Assembly (NCBI RefSeq): GCF_002979535.1
Contig: NZ_PCPB01000016.1
Location: 1-64,000, forward strand
Reading direction: 5' to 3'
Origin: Brevundimonas sp. MYb52
Lineage (GTDB): Bacteria; Pseudomonadota; Alphaproteobacteria; Caulobacterales; Caulobacteraceae
Length of the DNA: 64,000 nt
Shown here piece after piece: positions 26,588-38,366 of this stretch. The notes under the pieces are model-generated. The model saw only the letters and a program-made list of their open reading frames with translations. It had not been told where the DNA came from and made no database searches. The position numbers and the translations under genes were made by a program. Every line of letters starts with the position of its first letter. The stretch's first letter is position 1.

Positions 26588-27865
26588 CTACTCCGGCGCG
26601 CCGTCGTTCGGCAGTTGCGCCAGGTTGGGGCGCTGGCCGCGTTCGGCCGTCGCGGCGCGTTCGACCGCACGCATGGTGCGCAACAGGTTCTCGCCCGAGA
26701 TCTTGCGGATGTCGGCCTCGGACCAGCCGCGACGCATCAACTCGGCCAGGATGCGCGGATAGGCCTCCACGCTCTCGACGCCTTCCGGCAGGCTGTCGAC
26801 GCCGTCGAAGTCGCCGCCCAGCCCAACATGGTCGATGCCCGCCACGTCGCGAACATGCTGGATATGGGCCACCACGTCGTCCAGCGTGGCCTTCGGCGCG
26901 GGGTTGGCGGCATTGAAGGCCTCCATGCCCGCCTTGACCGCCTCGGGATCGCCGGGGTTCAGGGCCGATAGTCGCGTCATCTCCGCGCCACGCGCGGCGC
27001 CCGAGGCGCGCACCGCCTCGCTGATGAAGCCCGGCACGAAGGTCACCATGACGATGCCGCCGTTGGCCGGCATCAGCCGCAGCACGGCGTCGGGCACGTT
27101 GCGCGGATGCCCCGTCACCGCCCGCGCGGACGAGTGCGAGAAGATGACCGGGGCGGTCGAAACGCGGATAGCGTCGGTCATCGTCTCTTCCGAGACGTGG
27201 CTCAGGTCCACCATCATGCCGATGCGGTTCATCTCCTTGACCACCTGCTCGCCAAACGGCGACAGGCCGCCCCACTTGGGCGCGTCGGTGGCGCTGTCGG
27301 CCCAGGTCGTGGTCTTGGAGTGGGTCAGGGTCATGTAACGCGCGCCGGAGTCATAAAACTCGCGCAGCAGGCCCAGGGAATCGTCGATGGAATAGCCGCC
27401 CTCCATGCCGATCAGGCTGGCGATGCGGCCCGCCTTGTGGATGCGGCTGATGTCGTCGGCGGTGGTCGCGATCTCGAACACCGAGGGATAGGCGGCGGCG
27501 ATGCGCTTGACCGTGTCGATCTGCTCGAAGGTGGCCTTGGCCGCCTCTACCGGCTCCAGGCTGGCAGGGACATAGACCGACCAGAACTGGGCCCCGACGC
27601 CGCCCGCGCGCAGGCGCGGAATATCGGTATGAAGACGCGTTGTGGCCGACAGATTGGTTGCCAGATCAACGCGATAGGGGTCGTTTCCGAACGCCTGACG
27701 CAAGGCCCAGGGCAGGTCGTTGTGACCGTCGATCAGCGGCGTGCGACGCAGGATCTGCATCACCCGCTCCTGCCCCGCCGTGTCAGCGCCCGCTTGAGAT
27801 TGGGCCAGGGCAGGTCCCGCCAGAACGGCGAGCGAAACGGCGGCGAGCAAGGCGGTGCGGATCAT
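26588..27865 (-). CDS. membrane/renal dipeptidase family (M19) zinc peptidase, secreted
   Basis: 425-aa exported enzyme with signal [23 protein letters not shown]19 dipeptidases use two zinc ions. The ligands appear as IDGHNDLPW (HxD), the bridging Glu in GMEGGYSI, the two later His regions ([24 protein letters not shown]) and GGDFDG. Length is typical of bacterial secreted members. Likely hydrolyses dipeptides, including L-D forms, in the periplasm. Monocistronic: the repeat element follows it and hemF is divergent. Confidence 0.92.
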   Translation of the reverse strand: MIRTALLAAVSLAVLAGPALAQSQAGADTAGQERVMQILRRTPLIDGHNDLPWALRQAFGNDPYRVDLATNLSATTRLHTDIPRLRAGGVGAQFWSVYVPASLEPVEAAKATFEQIDTVKRIAAAYPSVFEIATTADDISRIHKAGRIASLIGMEGGYSIDDSLGLLREFYDSGARYMTLTHSKTTTWADSATDAPKWGGLSPFGEQVVKEMNRIGMMVDLSHVSEETMTDAIRVSTAPVIFSHSSARAVTGHPRNVPDAVLRLMPANGGIVMVTFVPGFISEAVRASGAARGAEMTRLSALNPGDPEAVKAGMEAFNAANPAPKATLDDVVAHIQHVRDVAGIDHVGLGGDFDGVDSLPEGVESVEAYPRILAELMRRGWSEADIRKISGENLLRTMRAVERAATAERGQRPNLAQLPNDGAPE

Positions 27866-27926
27866 GGTGTCCCCTCAAGACTGTTGCGGCCACGCTGGCA
27901 CAGGCGAGGCGGCATGGGAACCGGGT

Positions 27927-27940
27927 CTGATCTGGATCAA
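27927..27940. promoter_or_regulatory. FNR/FixK-type box upstream of hemF
   Basis: CTGAT-CTGG-ATCAA matches the FNR/FixK consensus TTGAT-N4-ATCAA at 9 of 10 positions. It lies 64 bp upstream of the hemF ATG and 61 bp from the divergent dipeptidase start. Oxygen-responsive control of haem synthesis is the inference. Confidence 0.5.
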
Positions 27941-28004
27941 GGCCCGCTTTCGCCGCCGAGCGCATGAAGCGCGCATCCCGCCCTGTTCACAAAGGCCGCC
28001 CGTC

Positions 28005-28898
28005 ATGGTTGAAGCCCTGATGATCCAAGACACCCCCACCCTGATGGTCGAGCATCGCGAGCGCGCCCGCGTCTGGTTCGAGACCCTGCGCGATCAGATC
28101 CACGCCGGGTTCGAGGCCCTGGAAGACGCCGCCCCTACCGACCTCTTCCCCGGCGAAGCGGGCCGCTTCGTGCGCACGCCCTGGGACCGCAAGGAAGGCG
28201 GCGGCGGCGTCATGGGCATGATGCACGGGCGTCTGTTCGAAAAGGTCGGCGTCCACTGCTCGACCGTCCACGGAACCTTCCCCGCCGACTATGCCAAAAA
28301 CGTCCCCGGCGCCGAGGAAGACCCGCGCTTCTTCGCCACCGGCATCAGCCTGATCTGCCACCCGGTCAGCCCGCGCGTGCCCGCCGTGCACATGAACACC
28401 CGCCTGATCTCGACCACCAAGACCTGGTTCGGCGGCGGCGGCGACCTGACGCCGGTGCTGGACGCAGATCGCCGTCAGGACCACCCCGACACCATTGCCT
28501 TCCACGCCGCCATGCAGGGCGTCTGCGACGCCTATGACCCCGCCTGGCACGCCAAATACAAGCAGTGGTGCGACGAGTATTTCTTCCTGCCCCACCGCAA
28601 CGAGCCGCGCGGCACCGGCGGCATCTTCTACGACCACCACGACAGCGGCGACTGGGAACGAGACTTCGCCTTCACCCAGGACGTCGGCAAGGCCTTCCTC
28701 GACGTCTATTCGAAAATCGTCGCCGGTCGCATGACCGAGGCCTGGACGCCCGAGGAACGCGAGGAACAACTGATCCGCCGCGGCCGCTACGTCGAGTTCA
28801 ACCTGCTCTACGATCGCGGCACCATGTTCGGGTTGAAGACCGGCGGCAACGTCGAGTCGATCCTCAGTTCCATGCCCCCCGTGGTGAAGTGGCCCTGA
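28005..28898 (+). CDS. hemF: oxygen-dependent coproporphyrinogen III oxidase
   Basis: 297-aa enzyme converting coproporphyrinogen III to protoporphyrinogen IX with O2 in haem synthesis. Family signatures: [24 protein letters not shown], the conserved [36 protein letters not shown], and C-terminal [33 protein letters not shown]. The start is MVEALMIQD at 28005; an earlier in-frame ATG gives an unrelated extension. Convergent with the hybrid kinase gene, 7 bp between stops, with no clear terminator. Confidence 0.96.
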   Translation: MVEALMIQDTPTLMVEHRERARVWFETLRDQIHAGFEALEDAAPTDLFPGEAGRFVRTPWDRKEGGGGVMGMMHGRLFEKVGVHCSTVHGTFPADYAKNVPGAEEDPRFFATGISLICHPVSPRVPAVHMNTRLISTTKTWFGGGGDLTPVLDADRRQDHPDTIAFHAAMQGVCDAYDPAWHAKYKQWCDEYFFLPHRNEPRGTGGIFYDHHDSGDWERDFAFTQDVGKAFLDVYSKIVAGRMTEAWTPEEREEQLIRRGRYVEFNLLYDRGTMFGLKTGGNVESILSSMPPVVKWP

Positions 28899-28905
28899 CG
28901 CGGCC

Positions 28906-31407
<2,502 letters not shown>

Positions 31408-31489
31408 ATCACTTCCAGACTGACGCCTCAGAATGGCACGCCAGAAGTTGCCCAAGGTTTAGCGTTCGGGGAACGCACGCACCTCGCGA

Positions 31490-32221
31490 TCAGATACCGC
31501 TGCCGTCCGCCTCGACTGGCGGCGGGGTCAGCAGCAGATAGGCGCGTATCCAGGCCGTCAGCACGGCACGGTCATTGGCGCCTTCCAGGCTCAGCAGGGC
31601 CTCGTCCGCCAGGTCATGCGGGATGCGATGCCCGCGCCGCCCCTCGATCAGCGCCGCGGCATAGGCAGGCTGGAACTCGGGGTGGCACTGGAAGCTGACG
31701 GCGTCCTCGCCCCAGGCTAGACCGGCGTAGGGCGTGAACTCGCACGCGGCGATGACCCGCGTGTCCGGGGCGACCGCCACCACCTGGTCCTGATGCGACA
31801 CAGGAATGGCGATGGAGGGCGCGCGCGGATGCATCCACGGCTCATGGCTGACCACGTCATAGCGATGCAGACCGACGCCCCAACCCTTGGGCGACTTCTC
31901 GACCTTGCCGCCGAAGGCATGGGCGATGACCTGATGCCCGAAGCAGATACCCAGCAGCCGCGTCTTGCCCCGCGCCGCGCGCAACCAGTCGACCAGTGGC
32001 GCGATCCAGGGCAGGTCGTCATAGACCCCCGCCGCCGAGCCGGTGACGATGACGCCGGTATAGATGGACGGATCTTCCGGCAGATGCCCCGACTGCACAT
32101 CGAAACGCGTCGTCGGCACGTTCTCGCCCAGCAGATAGCGGAACCGCGCCGGATAATCATCGAAAGCGTCCCGCAGATGCTCGGGCGGGTGGCCGGTTTC
32201 CAGAATGGCGATACGGGTCAT
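31490..32221 (-). CDS. class I glutamine amidotransferase-like protein
   Basis: 243-aa stand-alone GATase1 domain. The nucleophile is C93 in GICFGHQVIAHAFGG, and the later HPEF in SFQCHPEFQP supplies the His/Glu dyad. The start MTRIAILETGHPPEHLRD at 32221 fits homologues of the GMP-synthase-like amidotransferase group. It could act on gamma-glutamyl compounds; the exact substrate cannot be read. The gene upstream is divergent. Confidence 0.83.
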   Translation of the reverse strand: MTRIAILETGHPPEHLRDAFDDYPARFRYLLGENVPTTRFDVQSGHLPEDPSIYTGVIVTGSAAGVYDDLPWIAPLVDWLRAARGKTRLLGICFGHQVIAHAFGGKVEKSPKGWGVGLHRYDVVSHEPWMHPRAPSIAIPVSHQDQVVAVAPDTRVIAACEFTPYAGLAWGEDAVSFQCHPEFQPAYAAALIEGRRGHRIPHDLADEALLSLEGANDRAVLTAWIRAYLLLTPPPVEADGSGI

Positions 32222-32304
32222 TTCGGCGTTTTCCGGCGGGGAGAAGGAAGCGTCTGTCTCTGGATTGGGGTAGAAGTCGGGCGATTGCAACGAGGCCGCC
32301 CTTC

Positions 32305-32622
32305 ATGACCGCCGACGCGACCGCCGATTCCCCCGTCGTCCTGATCAATATCTTCAAGTGCGACACGCGCCGTCAGGATGAATTGATCGAGCATCTGACC
32401 GCCCTGGCCCAGGTGCAGCGCGCCCTGCCCGGCTTCGTCTCAGCCACCCTGCATCGCGGCCTGAACGGGCGCGTCGTGGCCAATCACGCCGTTTGGGGCA
32501 GCGCCACCGACTGGAAGGTCATGACCCGCCACCCCGCGGTGGTGGCGGCAATGGAGCCCATCCTGGCCCTCGCCACCTTCGAGCCTCACCTCTACCAACC
32601 CGGCGAGGTCGTGGAGGCTTAA
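32305..32622 (+). CDS. antibiotic biosynthesis monooxygenase (ABM) domain protein
   Basis: 105-aa single-domain protein of the dimeric alpha+beta barrel fold. Typical parts are VLINIFKCDTRRQDELIEHL, ALPGFVSATLHRGLNGRVVANHAVW and WKVMTRHPAVVAAMEPIL. Such proteins include quinol monooxygenases and haem- or flavin-free oxygenases; here only the fold can be stated. Its last 4 nt overlap the convergent rlmJ gene. Confidence 0.8.
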   Translation: MTADATADSPVVLINIFKCDTRRQDELIEHLTALAQVQRALPGFVSATLHRGLNGRVVANHAVWGSATDWKVMTRHPAVVAAMEPILALATFEPHLYQPGEVVEA

Positions 32623-33440
32623 CCGGCCCGCCAGACCTCGGCCCGCGCCCCCGCCTCGCCCAGGGTCTCCGCCACCCAGCCGCAGATCTCGGCGGCGGCG
32701 GCTTCCGCGCCCGAGGGCGGGTTAATCACCGTCATGGTGCAGCCGTTCATCTTCATCGGATTGTTCAGCGGCCGCAGACGCGCCTCGGCCACCAGCACCC
32801 GACCGACCCTGGCCTCCTCCAACCGGCGGATGAAACCGTCAAAAGTCTCCATGTCCTTCAAGGGTGTCCAGACGGCCACCGTCGCCGTGCGGTCGTGGCG
32901 CAGGATGGCGGCGGCGGTTTCGGCCGAGCGCACATAGTCGTCGGGCCGCTCGAACGGCGGGTCGATCAGGACCAGCGGCCCCTTGGTGGCCTTGGCCGCC
33001 TTCAGCGCCTCGACATAGCCGTCGCCCTGATGCCCCACGGCGGCAGGCCAGTCGGCCAGGGCCTCGGCCAGCATTTCCTGAACCGGCGGATGGAACTCGA
33101 AGCCGACATAGCGGTCCTCGCCCTTCAGCGCCCGCGCGATCAGCAGCGGCGATCCCGGATAGAAGCGCGACCCGCCGTCGGGATTCAGAGCCGCGACTTC
33201 CGCCGCCAGGGCCTCGATCAGCGGCGGCCGGTCCTCGGCGGTCATCAGCCGTGCCACGCCCGCCTCTGCTTCCCGCGACCGCGCTGCGTCCCCCGACAGG
33301 TCATAGAGGCCCGCCCCCGCGTGAGTGTCGATGACAGTGACAGGCCCCTTCGCCTGCTGCTCCTTCAACAGCCACAGGACCAGGGCGTGCTTGACCAGGT
33401 CGGCGAAGTTTCCGGCGTGAAAGCTGTGGCGATAGTTCAT
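32619..33440 (-). CDS. rlmJ: 23S rRNA (adenine(2030)-N6)-methyltransferase
   Basis: 273-aa Rossmann methyltransferase that modifies A2030 of 23S rRNA. The N-terminal signature MNYRHSFHAGNFADLVKHALVL is diagnostic of RlmJ. VIDTHAGAGLYDL is the SAM-binding motif I, and LVLIDPPFE is the catalytic N6-adenine motif IV (DPPF). Length is usual. It overlaps the end of the ABM gene by 4 nt, so the two transcripts are convergent. Confidence 0.93.
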   Translation of the reverse strand: MNYRHSFHAGNFADLVKHALVLWLLKEQQAKGPVTVIDTHAGAGLYDLSGDAARSREAEAGVARLMTAEDRPPLIEALAAEVAALNPDGGSRFYPGSPLLIARALKGEDRYVGFEFHPPVQEMLAEALADWPAAVGHQGDGYVEALKAAKATKGPLVLIDPPFERPDDYVRSAETAAAILRHDRTATVAVWTPLKDMETFDGFIRRLEEARVGRVLVAEARLRPLNNPMKMNGCTMTVINPPSGAEAAAAEICGWVAETLGEAGARAEVWRAG

Positions 33441-33533
33441 CCCGCTCCGTCACCCGCCCCGCCCTCGCGGTCAAGTCGAATAGCGGAACCCGCGAGCCGG
33501 CCGCGTCGTTGCGCCAAGCCGAGGACAGCCCTG

Positions 33534-34547
33534 ATGACCGCCCACCCGCCCCACGACGAGCCTGCGCCCCTGGGCCTGAGTTGGTGCGATGACGCCGGCC
33601 CCGGCCTGAGCCGCCGCCGCGCGGGCTCGGGCTTCACCTATCGCGATCAAGCCAATCAGATCCGTGACGCAAGGACGCTCAGCCGCATCCTCGCCCTGGC
33701 CATCCCGCCCGCGTGGACCGAAGTCTGGATCTGCCCCCGCGCCGATGGCCACGTCCAGGCGACAGGCCGCGACGCGCGCGGGCGCAAGCAGTACCGCTAT
33801 CACCCGGACTGGACCCGCTACGCCGCCAGTCACAAGTTCGACCGGCTGTCCGACTTCGCGCGCAAACTTCCGAAGCTGCGCCAGCGGGTAGAGCATGATC
33901 TGGCCCGACGCGGGCCGTGCCGGGACAAGGTGCTGGCCACCGCCGCACGCCTGCTGGAAATCACCCTGATCCGCGTCGGCAACGCCGAATACGCCCGCCA
34001 GAATCGCAGTTTTGGCCTGACCACCCTGCACAAGCGGCATCTGGAGGTGGACGGCGCGGCCCTGACCTTCGAGTTTCGCGGCAAGAGCGGCCAGGACCAC
34101 CGGGTGAGCGTTCGCGACCAGAGGCTGGCGCGGGCCATGCGCACGCTGGAGGGCCTGCCTGGCCAGCACCTGTTCAAATACCGCGATGCGGCGGGCGACC
34201 TGCATCCCGTCACCTCGGACGACGTCAACGCCTATATCCGCGACGCCATGGGCGAGCAGTTCTCGGCCAAGGATTTCCGCACCTGGGCCGGGACGGCTTC
34301 CGCCGCCCGGGCCCTGCGCGACATGGAACCGCCGACCTCGCCCACGGACGCGCGGCGCAAGATCACGGCCTGCATCAAGGCGGTGTCCGGCCTGCTGGGC
34401 AATACGCCCACAGTCTGCCGCGCCGCCTATGTCCACCCGCGCGTGCTGGCGACATTCGCGGACGGCGACCTGGCCGACGCCTTGCCCGGCGCTGAGACCA
34501 AGGGATTTGATCAGGCACTGATCCGGCTTCTGTCATCCGCACAATAG
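33534..34547 (+). CDS. DNA topoisomerase IB (poxvirus/eukaryote type)
   Basis: 337-aa type IB topoisomerase that relaxes supercoils through a 3'-phosphotyrosyl intermediate. The N-terminal domain includes DARTLSRILALAIPPAWTEVWICPRADGHVQATGRDARGRKQYRYHP. The catalytic core has RVGNAEYARQNRSFGLTTL, the lysine-bearing FRGKSG, FRTWAGT, and nucleophile Y299 in CRAAYVHP. The ATG at 33534 is the first start giving this domain order; the open frame extends far upstream, antisense to rlmJ. A hairpin terminator follows. Confidence 0.92.
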   Translation: MTAHPPHDEPAPLGLSWCDDAGPGLSRRRAGSGFTYRDQANQIRDARTLSRILALAIPPAWTEVWICPRADGHVQATGRDARGRKQYRYHPDWTRYAASHKFDRLSDFARKLPKLRQRVEHDLARRGPCRDKVLATAARLLEITLIRVGNAEYARQNRSFGLTTLHKRHLEVDGAALTFEFRGKSGQDHRVSVRDQRLARAMRTLEGLPGQHLFKYRDAAGDLHPVTSDDVNAYIRDAMGEQFSAKDFRTWAGTASAARALRDMEPPTSPTDARRKITACIKAVSGLLGNTPTVCRAAYVHPRVLATFADGDLADALPGAETKGFDQALIRLLSSAQ

Positions 34548-34587
34548 AGCTGTGCGTCGACTGTCCAGAGAGACCGCGAGTATGAAA

Positions 34588-34617
34588 AAGCCCCCCGACC
34601 TGTGATCAGGGGGCCTT
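34588..34617. terminator. terminator between topoisomerase IB and tdh
   Basis: A C-run/G-run hairpin (CCCCC...CCTG-TGAT-CAGG...GGGG, imperfect) is preceded by A5 and followed by CTTCATTT. It lies between convergent genes and probably serves both. Confidence 0.65.
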
Positions 34618-34639
34618 CATTTCGCATGTCAGGAACGGA

Positions 34640-35686
34640 TCAGTCGGCCCAGTTCAGGACGACCTTGCCCGACTGGCCGGACTTCATGGCCTCGAAGCCC
34701 TGCTGGAAGTCCTGATAGGGCATCTGATGGGTGATCAGCGGCGTCAGGTCCAGACCGGCCTTCAGAAGGCCCAGCATCTTGCGCCAGGTGGTGAACATCT
34801 CGCGGCCATAAACGCCCTTGATGGTCAGGGCCTTCAGGATGATCGTGCCCCAGTCCGTCTCCATCGGCTTGGACGGGATGCCCAGCAGGGCCATGCCGCC
34901 GCCCATGATCAGGGTGTCGACGCACTGCTTGAAGGCGATGGGCGAACCCGACATCTCCAGCGCCACATCGAAGCCGACCTTGAGGCCCAACTCGTGCATG
35001 ACGTCGCGCAGGTCTTCCTTGGTGGTGTTCACCGTGCGCACACCCGGCGCAACCTTCTGCGCAAGTTCCAGGCGGAAGTCATTGATATCGGTCAGAACCA
35101 CGGTGCGGGCGCCCGCGTGACGCGCCACGGCGGCGGCCATCATGCCAATGGGACCGGCGCCGGTGACCAGCACGTCCTCGCCCAGCAGGTCGAACTGCTG
35201 CGCCGTGTGCACGGCGTTGCCGAACGGGTCCAGGATCGAACCGATCTCATAGGGCACGTCGTCGGGCAGTTCGATGACGTTGAAGGCCGGAGCCACAACG
35301 TATTCGGCGAAGGCGCCCTGACGGTTCACGCCGATGCCGCGCGTGTCCGGGTCCAGGTGGAAGTGACCGGCGCGGGCCGCTTCGGAGTTCAGGTCGATGA
35401 CGTGACCCTCGGCCGAGACGCGCTGGCCGACCTTGAGGCGGCGATCCACGTCCTTGCCGATGGCGACGATCTCGCCGGCGAACTCGTGGCCGGTGATCAT
35501 CGGCACGGGCACGTTCTTTTGGGACCACTCGTCCCAGTTCCAGATGTGGATGTCGGTGCCGCAGACGGCGGTGCGGTGCACCTTGATCAGCACGTCCTCG
35601 TCGCCCGCGACGGGGATGGGGGCGTCGATCAGTTCCAGCCCCTCGGCCGGTTTGGTCTTGGCCAGGGCCTTCATGGTGTCGGTCAT
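34640..35686 (-). CDS. tdh: L-threonine 3-dehydrogenase
   Basis: 348-aa zinc-dependent medium-chain dehydrogenase oxidising L-threonine to 2-amino-3-ketobutyrate with NAD+. Signatures: catalytic zinc site [15 protein letters not shown] (Cys) and GHEFAGEIV (His-Glu), the Rossmann [18 protein letters not shown], and C-terminal [14 protein letters not shown], which is specific to TDH. Its partner kbl lies at 37119-38321 on the same strand, but the two are separated by 1.4 kb with an exosortase pair on the other strand, so they are no longer one operon. Confidence 0.95.
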   Translation of the reverse strand: MTDTMKALAKTKPAEGLELIDAPIPVAGDEDVLIKVHRTAVCGTDIHIWNWDEWSQKNVPVPMITGHEFAGEIVAIGKDVDRRLKVGQRVSAEGHVIDLNSEAARAGHFHLDPDTRGIGVNRQGAFAEYVVAPAFNVIELPDDVPYEIGSILDPFGNAVHTAQQFDLLGEDVLVTGAGPIGMMAAAVARHAGARTVVLTDINDFRLELAQKVAPGVRTVNTTKEDLRDVMHELGLKVGFDVALEMSGSPIAFKQCVDTLIMGGGMALLGIPSKPMETDWGTIILKALTIKGVYGREMFTTWRKMLGLLKAGLDLTPLITHQMPYQDFQQGFEAMKSGQSGKVVLNWAD

Positions 35687-35900
35687 GGTGGGTGCTCCCG
35701 TTACTTAGATGCAGCCGCTAGGCCGCCTTGGCCGGGATCGCAAGCGGTCCCGGTGAAAACTTCCGTCAGTTCGGCCTGCCAATCCGTCGCATAACACTGA
35801 GACGGATAGACCTGTGCGGGAAACCGTGAATCAGCTAGCGACAAGGTTTCCAGACGCTGGCCTTGCCCGGCGACGCCGATAGTGGACGTTTCGCCAGCCC

Positions 35901-36443
35901 ATGCCGCGCTTCTTCAAATCCCCCGCTGTCCAGTATCTGGGTCTTTTCGCCCTGCTGGCCATCACCCTGTTCAGCGTCTTGGCCACGCCCTGGGCCGAGC
36001 GGCTATTCGTCCAGCCCTTCACCCAACTGCTGGTCGACATCTGCGCCCTAGTGCTGAAGCCGTTCGACAGCCGGGTTCTGGCCCAGGGCGACATCCTGCG
36101 CTTTGCCGACGGGCATGGCGCGGTTCAGGTGCTGGCCGGCTGCAACGCAGTCGAGGTCTGCGCCCTGTTGATCGCCGCCATCCTGGCCTTTCCCGGCCGG
36201 CTGCGCGACGGCCTGATCGGCGCCGCGGTCGGCGTGATCGCCCTGCAACTGGTCAACCTGCTACGGATCATCAGCCTGCTGTATCTGTCGCGCGGGTCTG
36301 AATCGATGTTCGAATTCTTCCATCACTATGTCTGGGACGCGATGATCGGGCTGGAGGGCCTGCTGGTCTTCTTCTTCTGGACCCGCTGGCAGAGCCGCCA
36401 ACCCGGCAAGATCTCCAAGCCCCTCGCCGAGGACGCCGCCTGA
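35901..36443 (+). CDS. xrtH: exosortase H (XrtH-type membrane transpeptidase)
   Basis: 180-aa polytopic membrane protein of the exosortase/archaeosortase superfamily, which cleaves C-terminal sorting tails (IPTL-CTERM class for XrtH) and anchors or releases the product at the cell surface. The catalytic triad can be placed: C81 in LAGCNAVEV, R122 in VNLLRIISL and H141/H142 in FEFFHHYVWD, each in or next to a membrane helix. The short length and ILRFADG...VLAGCNAVE fit the H subtype. It is translationally coupled to the next gene (TGATG). No IPTL-CTERM substrate is visible in this window. The ribosome site at 35901 is weak. Confidence 0.82.
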   Translation: MPRFFKSPAVQYLGLFALLAITLFSVLATPWAERLFVQPFTQLLVDICALVLKPFDSRVLAQGDILRFADGHGAVQVLAGCNAVEVCALLIAAILAFPGRLRDGLIGAAVGVIALQLVNLLRIISLLYLSRGSESMFEFFHHYVWDAMIGLEGLLVFFFWTRWQSRQPGKISKPLAEDAA

Positions 36444-37093
36444 TGGCCGCCTGGTTCAAAACCCTCGGCGCCAAGACGCCGGAAGAGGCCGCCCGCCGCC
36501 GCTTTGGCCTGTGGTCGCTGGGGATGTTTATTCTGCTGCTGCCGCCCTGGTGGCTGTGGGGCGCGGATCTGGCGGCGATGGGTCTGCGGCCGCTGGCCGG
36601 ACTGGTGTTCCGGCTGTTCGGCCTGACGGGCGAGGTCGGCGTGTCCGCCGATGGGGGCTGGAGCGTTGGCACCCACCTGACCAGCGGCGGCGTTCCCGCG
36701 ACCTATGAGGTGACGCAGTCGGCGTTGCGGCGGCTGCTGCTGGGCTTCCCGCTCGCCCTTGCCTTCCTGACCGCGCCGCCGCGCACGCCTCGACCGATCA
36801 GAGCGGCAGTCGTCTCGCTCGTTTCCCTGACCCTGCTGTTCGCCCTGTCAGTGACGTCGCTGATCTGGGGCGATCTGGCCGCGCAGTTGAACCCCGCCCT
36901 GGCCCCGCCGAGCTCAGGCGTGCGGCAGGCGCTGGATCAGCCGCCTCTGCCCGCTCTTGTGGCGCAGATCGCCATCATCGGCCGCTATATCGGCATGTCG
37001 GTGGCGCCGCTGATCGCCGCCGTCCTGCTGTGGGCTGCGCTCAACCCCGCAGGCCGGTCGGTCATCATGGATGACGATAGCCTGAAGGACTGA
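36443..37093 (+). CDS. exosortase H-associated membrane protein
   Basis: 216-aa protein with an N-terminal amphipathic segment (WFKTLGAKTPEEAARRRFGLW) and about four membrane helices (LGMFILLLPPWWLWG, LLLGFPLALAFLTAPP, AAVVSLVSLTLLFALSV, IGMSVAPLIAAVLLWAAL), with a periplasmic loop around residues 50-90. It starts inside the stop codon of the exosortase gene. A membrane protein of this kind is the regular partner of XrtH; its activity is unknown to me. The pair lies between tdh and kbl on the opposite strand. Confidence 0.75.
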   Translation: MAAWFKTLGAKTPEEAARRRFGLWSLGMFILLLPPWWLWGADLAAMGLRPLAGLVFRLFGLTGEVGVSADGGWSVGTHLTSGGVPATYEVTQSALRRLLLGFPLALAFLTAPPRTPRPIRAAVVSLVSLTLLFALSVTSLIWGDLAAQLNPALAPPSSGVRQALDQPPLPALVAQIAIIGRYIGMSVAPLIAAVLLWAALNPAGRSVIMDDDSLKD

Positions 37094-37118
37094 GGCCTGC
37101 CCGGCGACAGGTTGAGGG

Positions 37119-38321
37119 TCAGATGACCCCCAGTTCCTTGCCCGCCTGCGTAAAGGCGGCGACGGCGGCGTCGATCTGCTCGAACGTGTGCGCCGCCGAC
37201 ATCTGGGTGCGGATGCGGGCCTGACCGCGCGGCACCACCGGGAAGCTGAAGCCAATGACATAGACGCCCAGTTCCAGCATCCGCGCCGCCATGTCCTGCG
37301 CCAGCTTGGCGTCCCCCAGCATGACGGGGATGATGGGGTGCTCGCCCGGCTGCAGGGTGAAGCCCGCCGCAGTCATGGCCGAGCGGAAGCGCGCGGCGTT
37401 GGCGAACAGCTGGGCGCGCAGGGCGTCGCCCTCTTCGCCAGCGGCGATGCGGATGGCCTCCAGTGACGAACCGCAGACGGCCGGCGCCAGGGCGTTGGAG
37501 AAGAGATAGGGCCGCGCGCGCTGCTTCAGCAGGGCCACGACATTGGCCTTGGCGCAGATGAAGCCGCCCATGGCGCCGCCCAGGGCCTTGCCGAAGGTGC
37601 CGGTGACGAAGTCCACCTCGACCTCGTTCCAAGCGTAGGAGCCGCGCCCCTTCTCGCCCAGGAAGCCGGTGGCGTGGCAGTCGTCGACCATGATCAGGGC
37701 GCCGTACTGGTCAGCCAGGGCGCGGATGTCCTTCAGCTTGGCGATGTAGCCGTCCATCGAGAAGGCGCCGTCGGTGGCGATGATGATCTCGCGCGCGCCG
37801 TCGGCCCGGGCCTGCTTCAGCTGGGCCTCCAGGTCGGCCATGTCCGAGGTCGCAAAGCGGTAACGCTTGGCCTTGCACAGACGCACGCCGTCGATGATCG
37901 AGGCGTGGTTCAGGCTGTCCGAGACGATGGCGTCCTCAGCCCCGAACAAGGGCTCGAAGATGCCGCCGTTGGCGTCAAAGGCGGCGGCGAACAGGATGGT
38001 GTCTTCAAAGCCGAGGTAGTCGGCGATGGCGCGTTCCAGTTCCTTGTGGATTTCCAGCGTGCCGCAGATGAAGCGGACCGAGGCCGTGCCTGCGCCCCAC
38101 TTCTGCATCGCCTTGATGCCTGCCTGGGTGACGCGCTCGTCGCCGGCCAGGCCCAGATAGTTGTTGGCGCAGAAGTTCAGGACGTCGCGGCCGTTCACCG
38201 AGATCACCGGCCCCTGACGCGAGGCGATGACGCGCTCGGGCTTGGTCAGGCCCTGGGCGTCGATGTCGGTCAGTTCGGCGGAGATGCGGTCGTAGAAGGC
38301 CGTATTGGTGATCTGGGTCAT
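37119..38321 (-). CDS. kbl: 2-amino-3-ketobutyrate CoA ligase (glycine C-acetyltransferase)
   Basis: 400-aa PLP enzyme of the alpha-oxoamine synthase family that splits 2-amino-3-ketobutyrate with CoA into glycine and acetyl-CoA, the second step of threonine breakdown. Signatures: VLNFCANNYLGLAGDERV, SVRFICGTLEIHKELE, SLNHASIIDGVRLCKAKRYRF, MVDDCHATGFLGEKGRG and the PLP-lysine region VTGTFGKALGGAMGGFI. The C-terminus is VIPVMLGD...GFSFPVVPRGQARIRTQMSAAHT. The usual downstream partner tdh is displaced to 34640-35686. Confidence 0.96.
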   Translation of the reverse strand: MTQITNTAFYDRISAELTDIDAQGLTKPERVIASRQGPVISVNGRDVLNFCANNYLGLAGDERVTQAGIKAMQKWGAGTASVRFICGTLEIHKELERAIADYLGFEDTILFAAAFDANGGIFEPLFGAEDAIVSDSLNHASIIDGVRLCKAKRYRFATSDMADLEAQLKQARADGAREIIIATDGAFSMDGYIAKLKDIRALADQYGALIMVDDCHATGFLGEKGRGSYAWNEVEVDFVTGTFGKALGGAMGGFICAKANVVALLKQRARPYLFSNALAPAVCGSSLEAIRIAAGEEGDALRAQLFANAARFRSAMTAAGFTLQPGEHPIIPVMLGDAKLAQDMAARMLELGVYVIGFSFPVVPRGQARIRTQMSAAHTFEQIDAAVAAFTQAGKELGVI

Positions 38322-38366
38322 GATTTCTCCGCTACGCTGAATTCCGGTCCGTTTGAACCCCCGATC

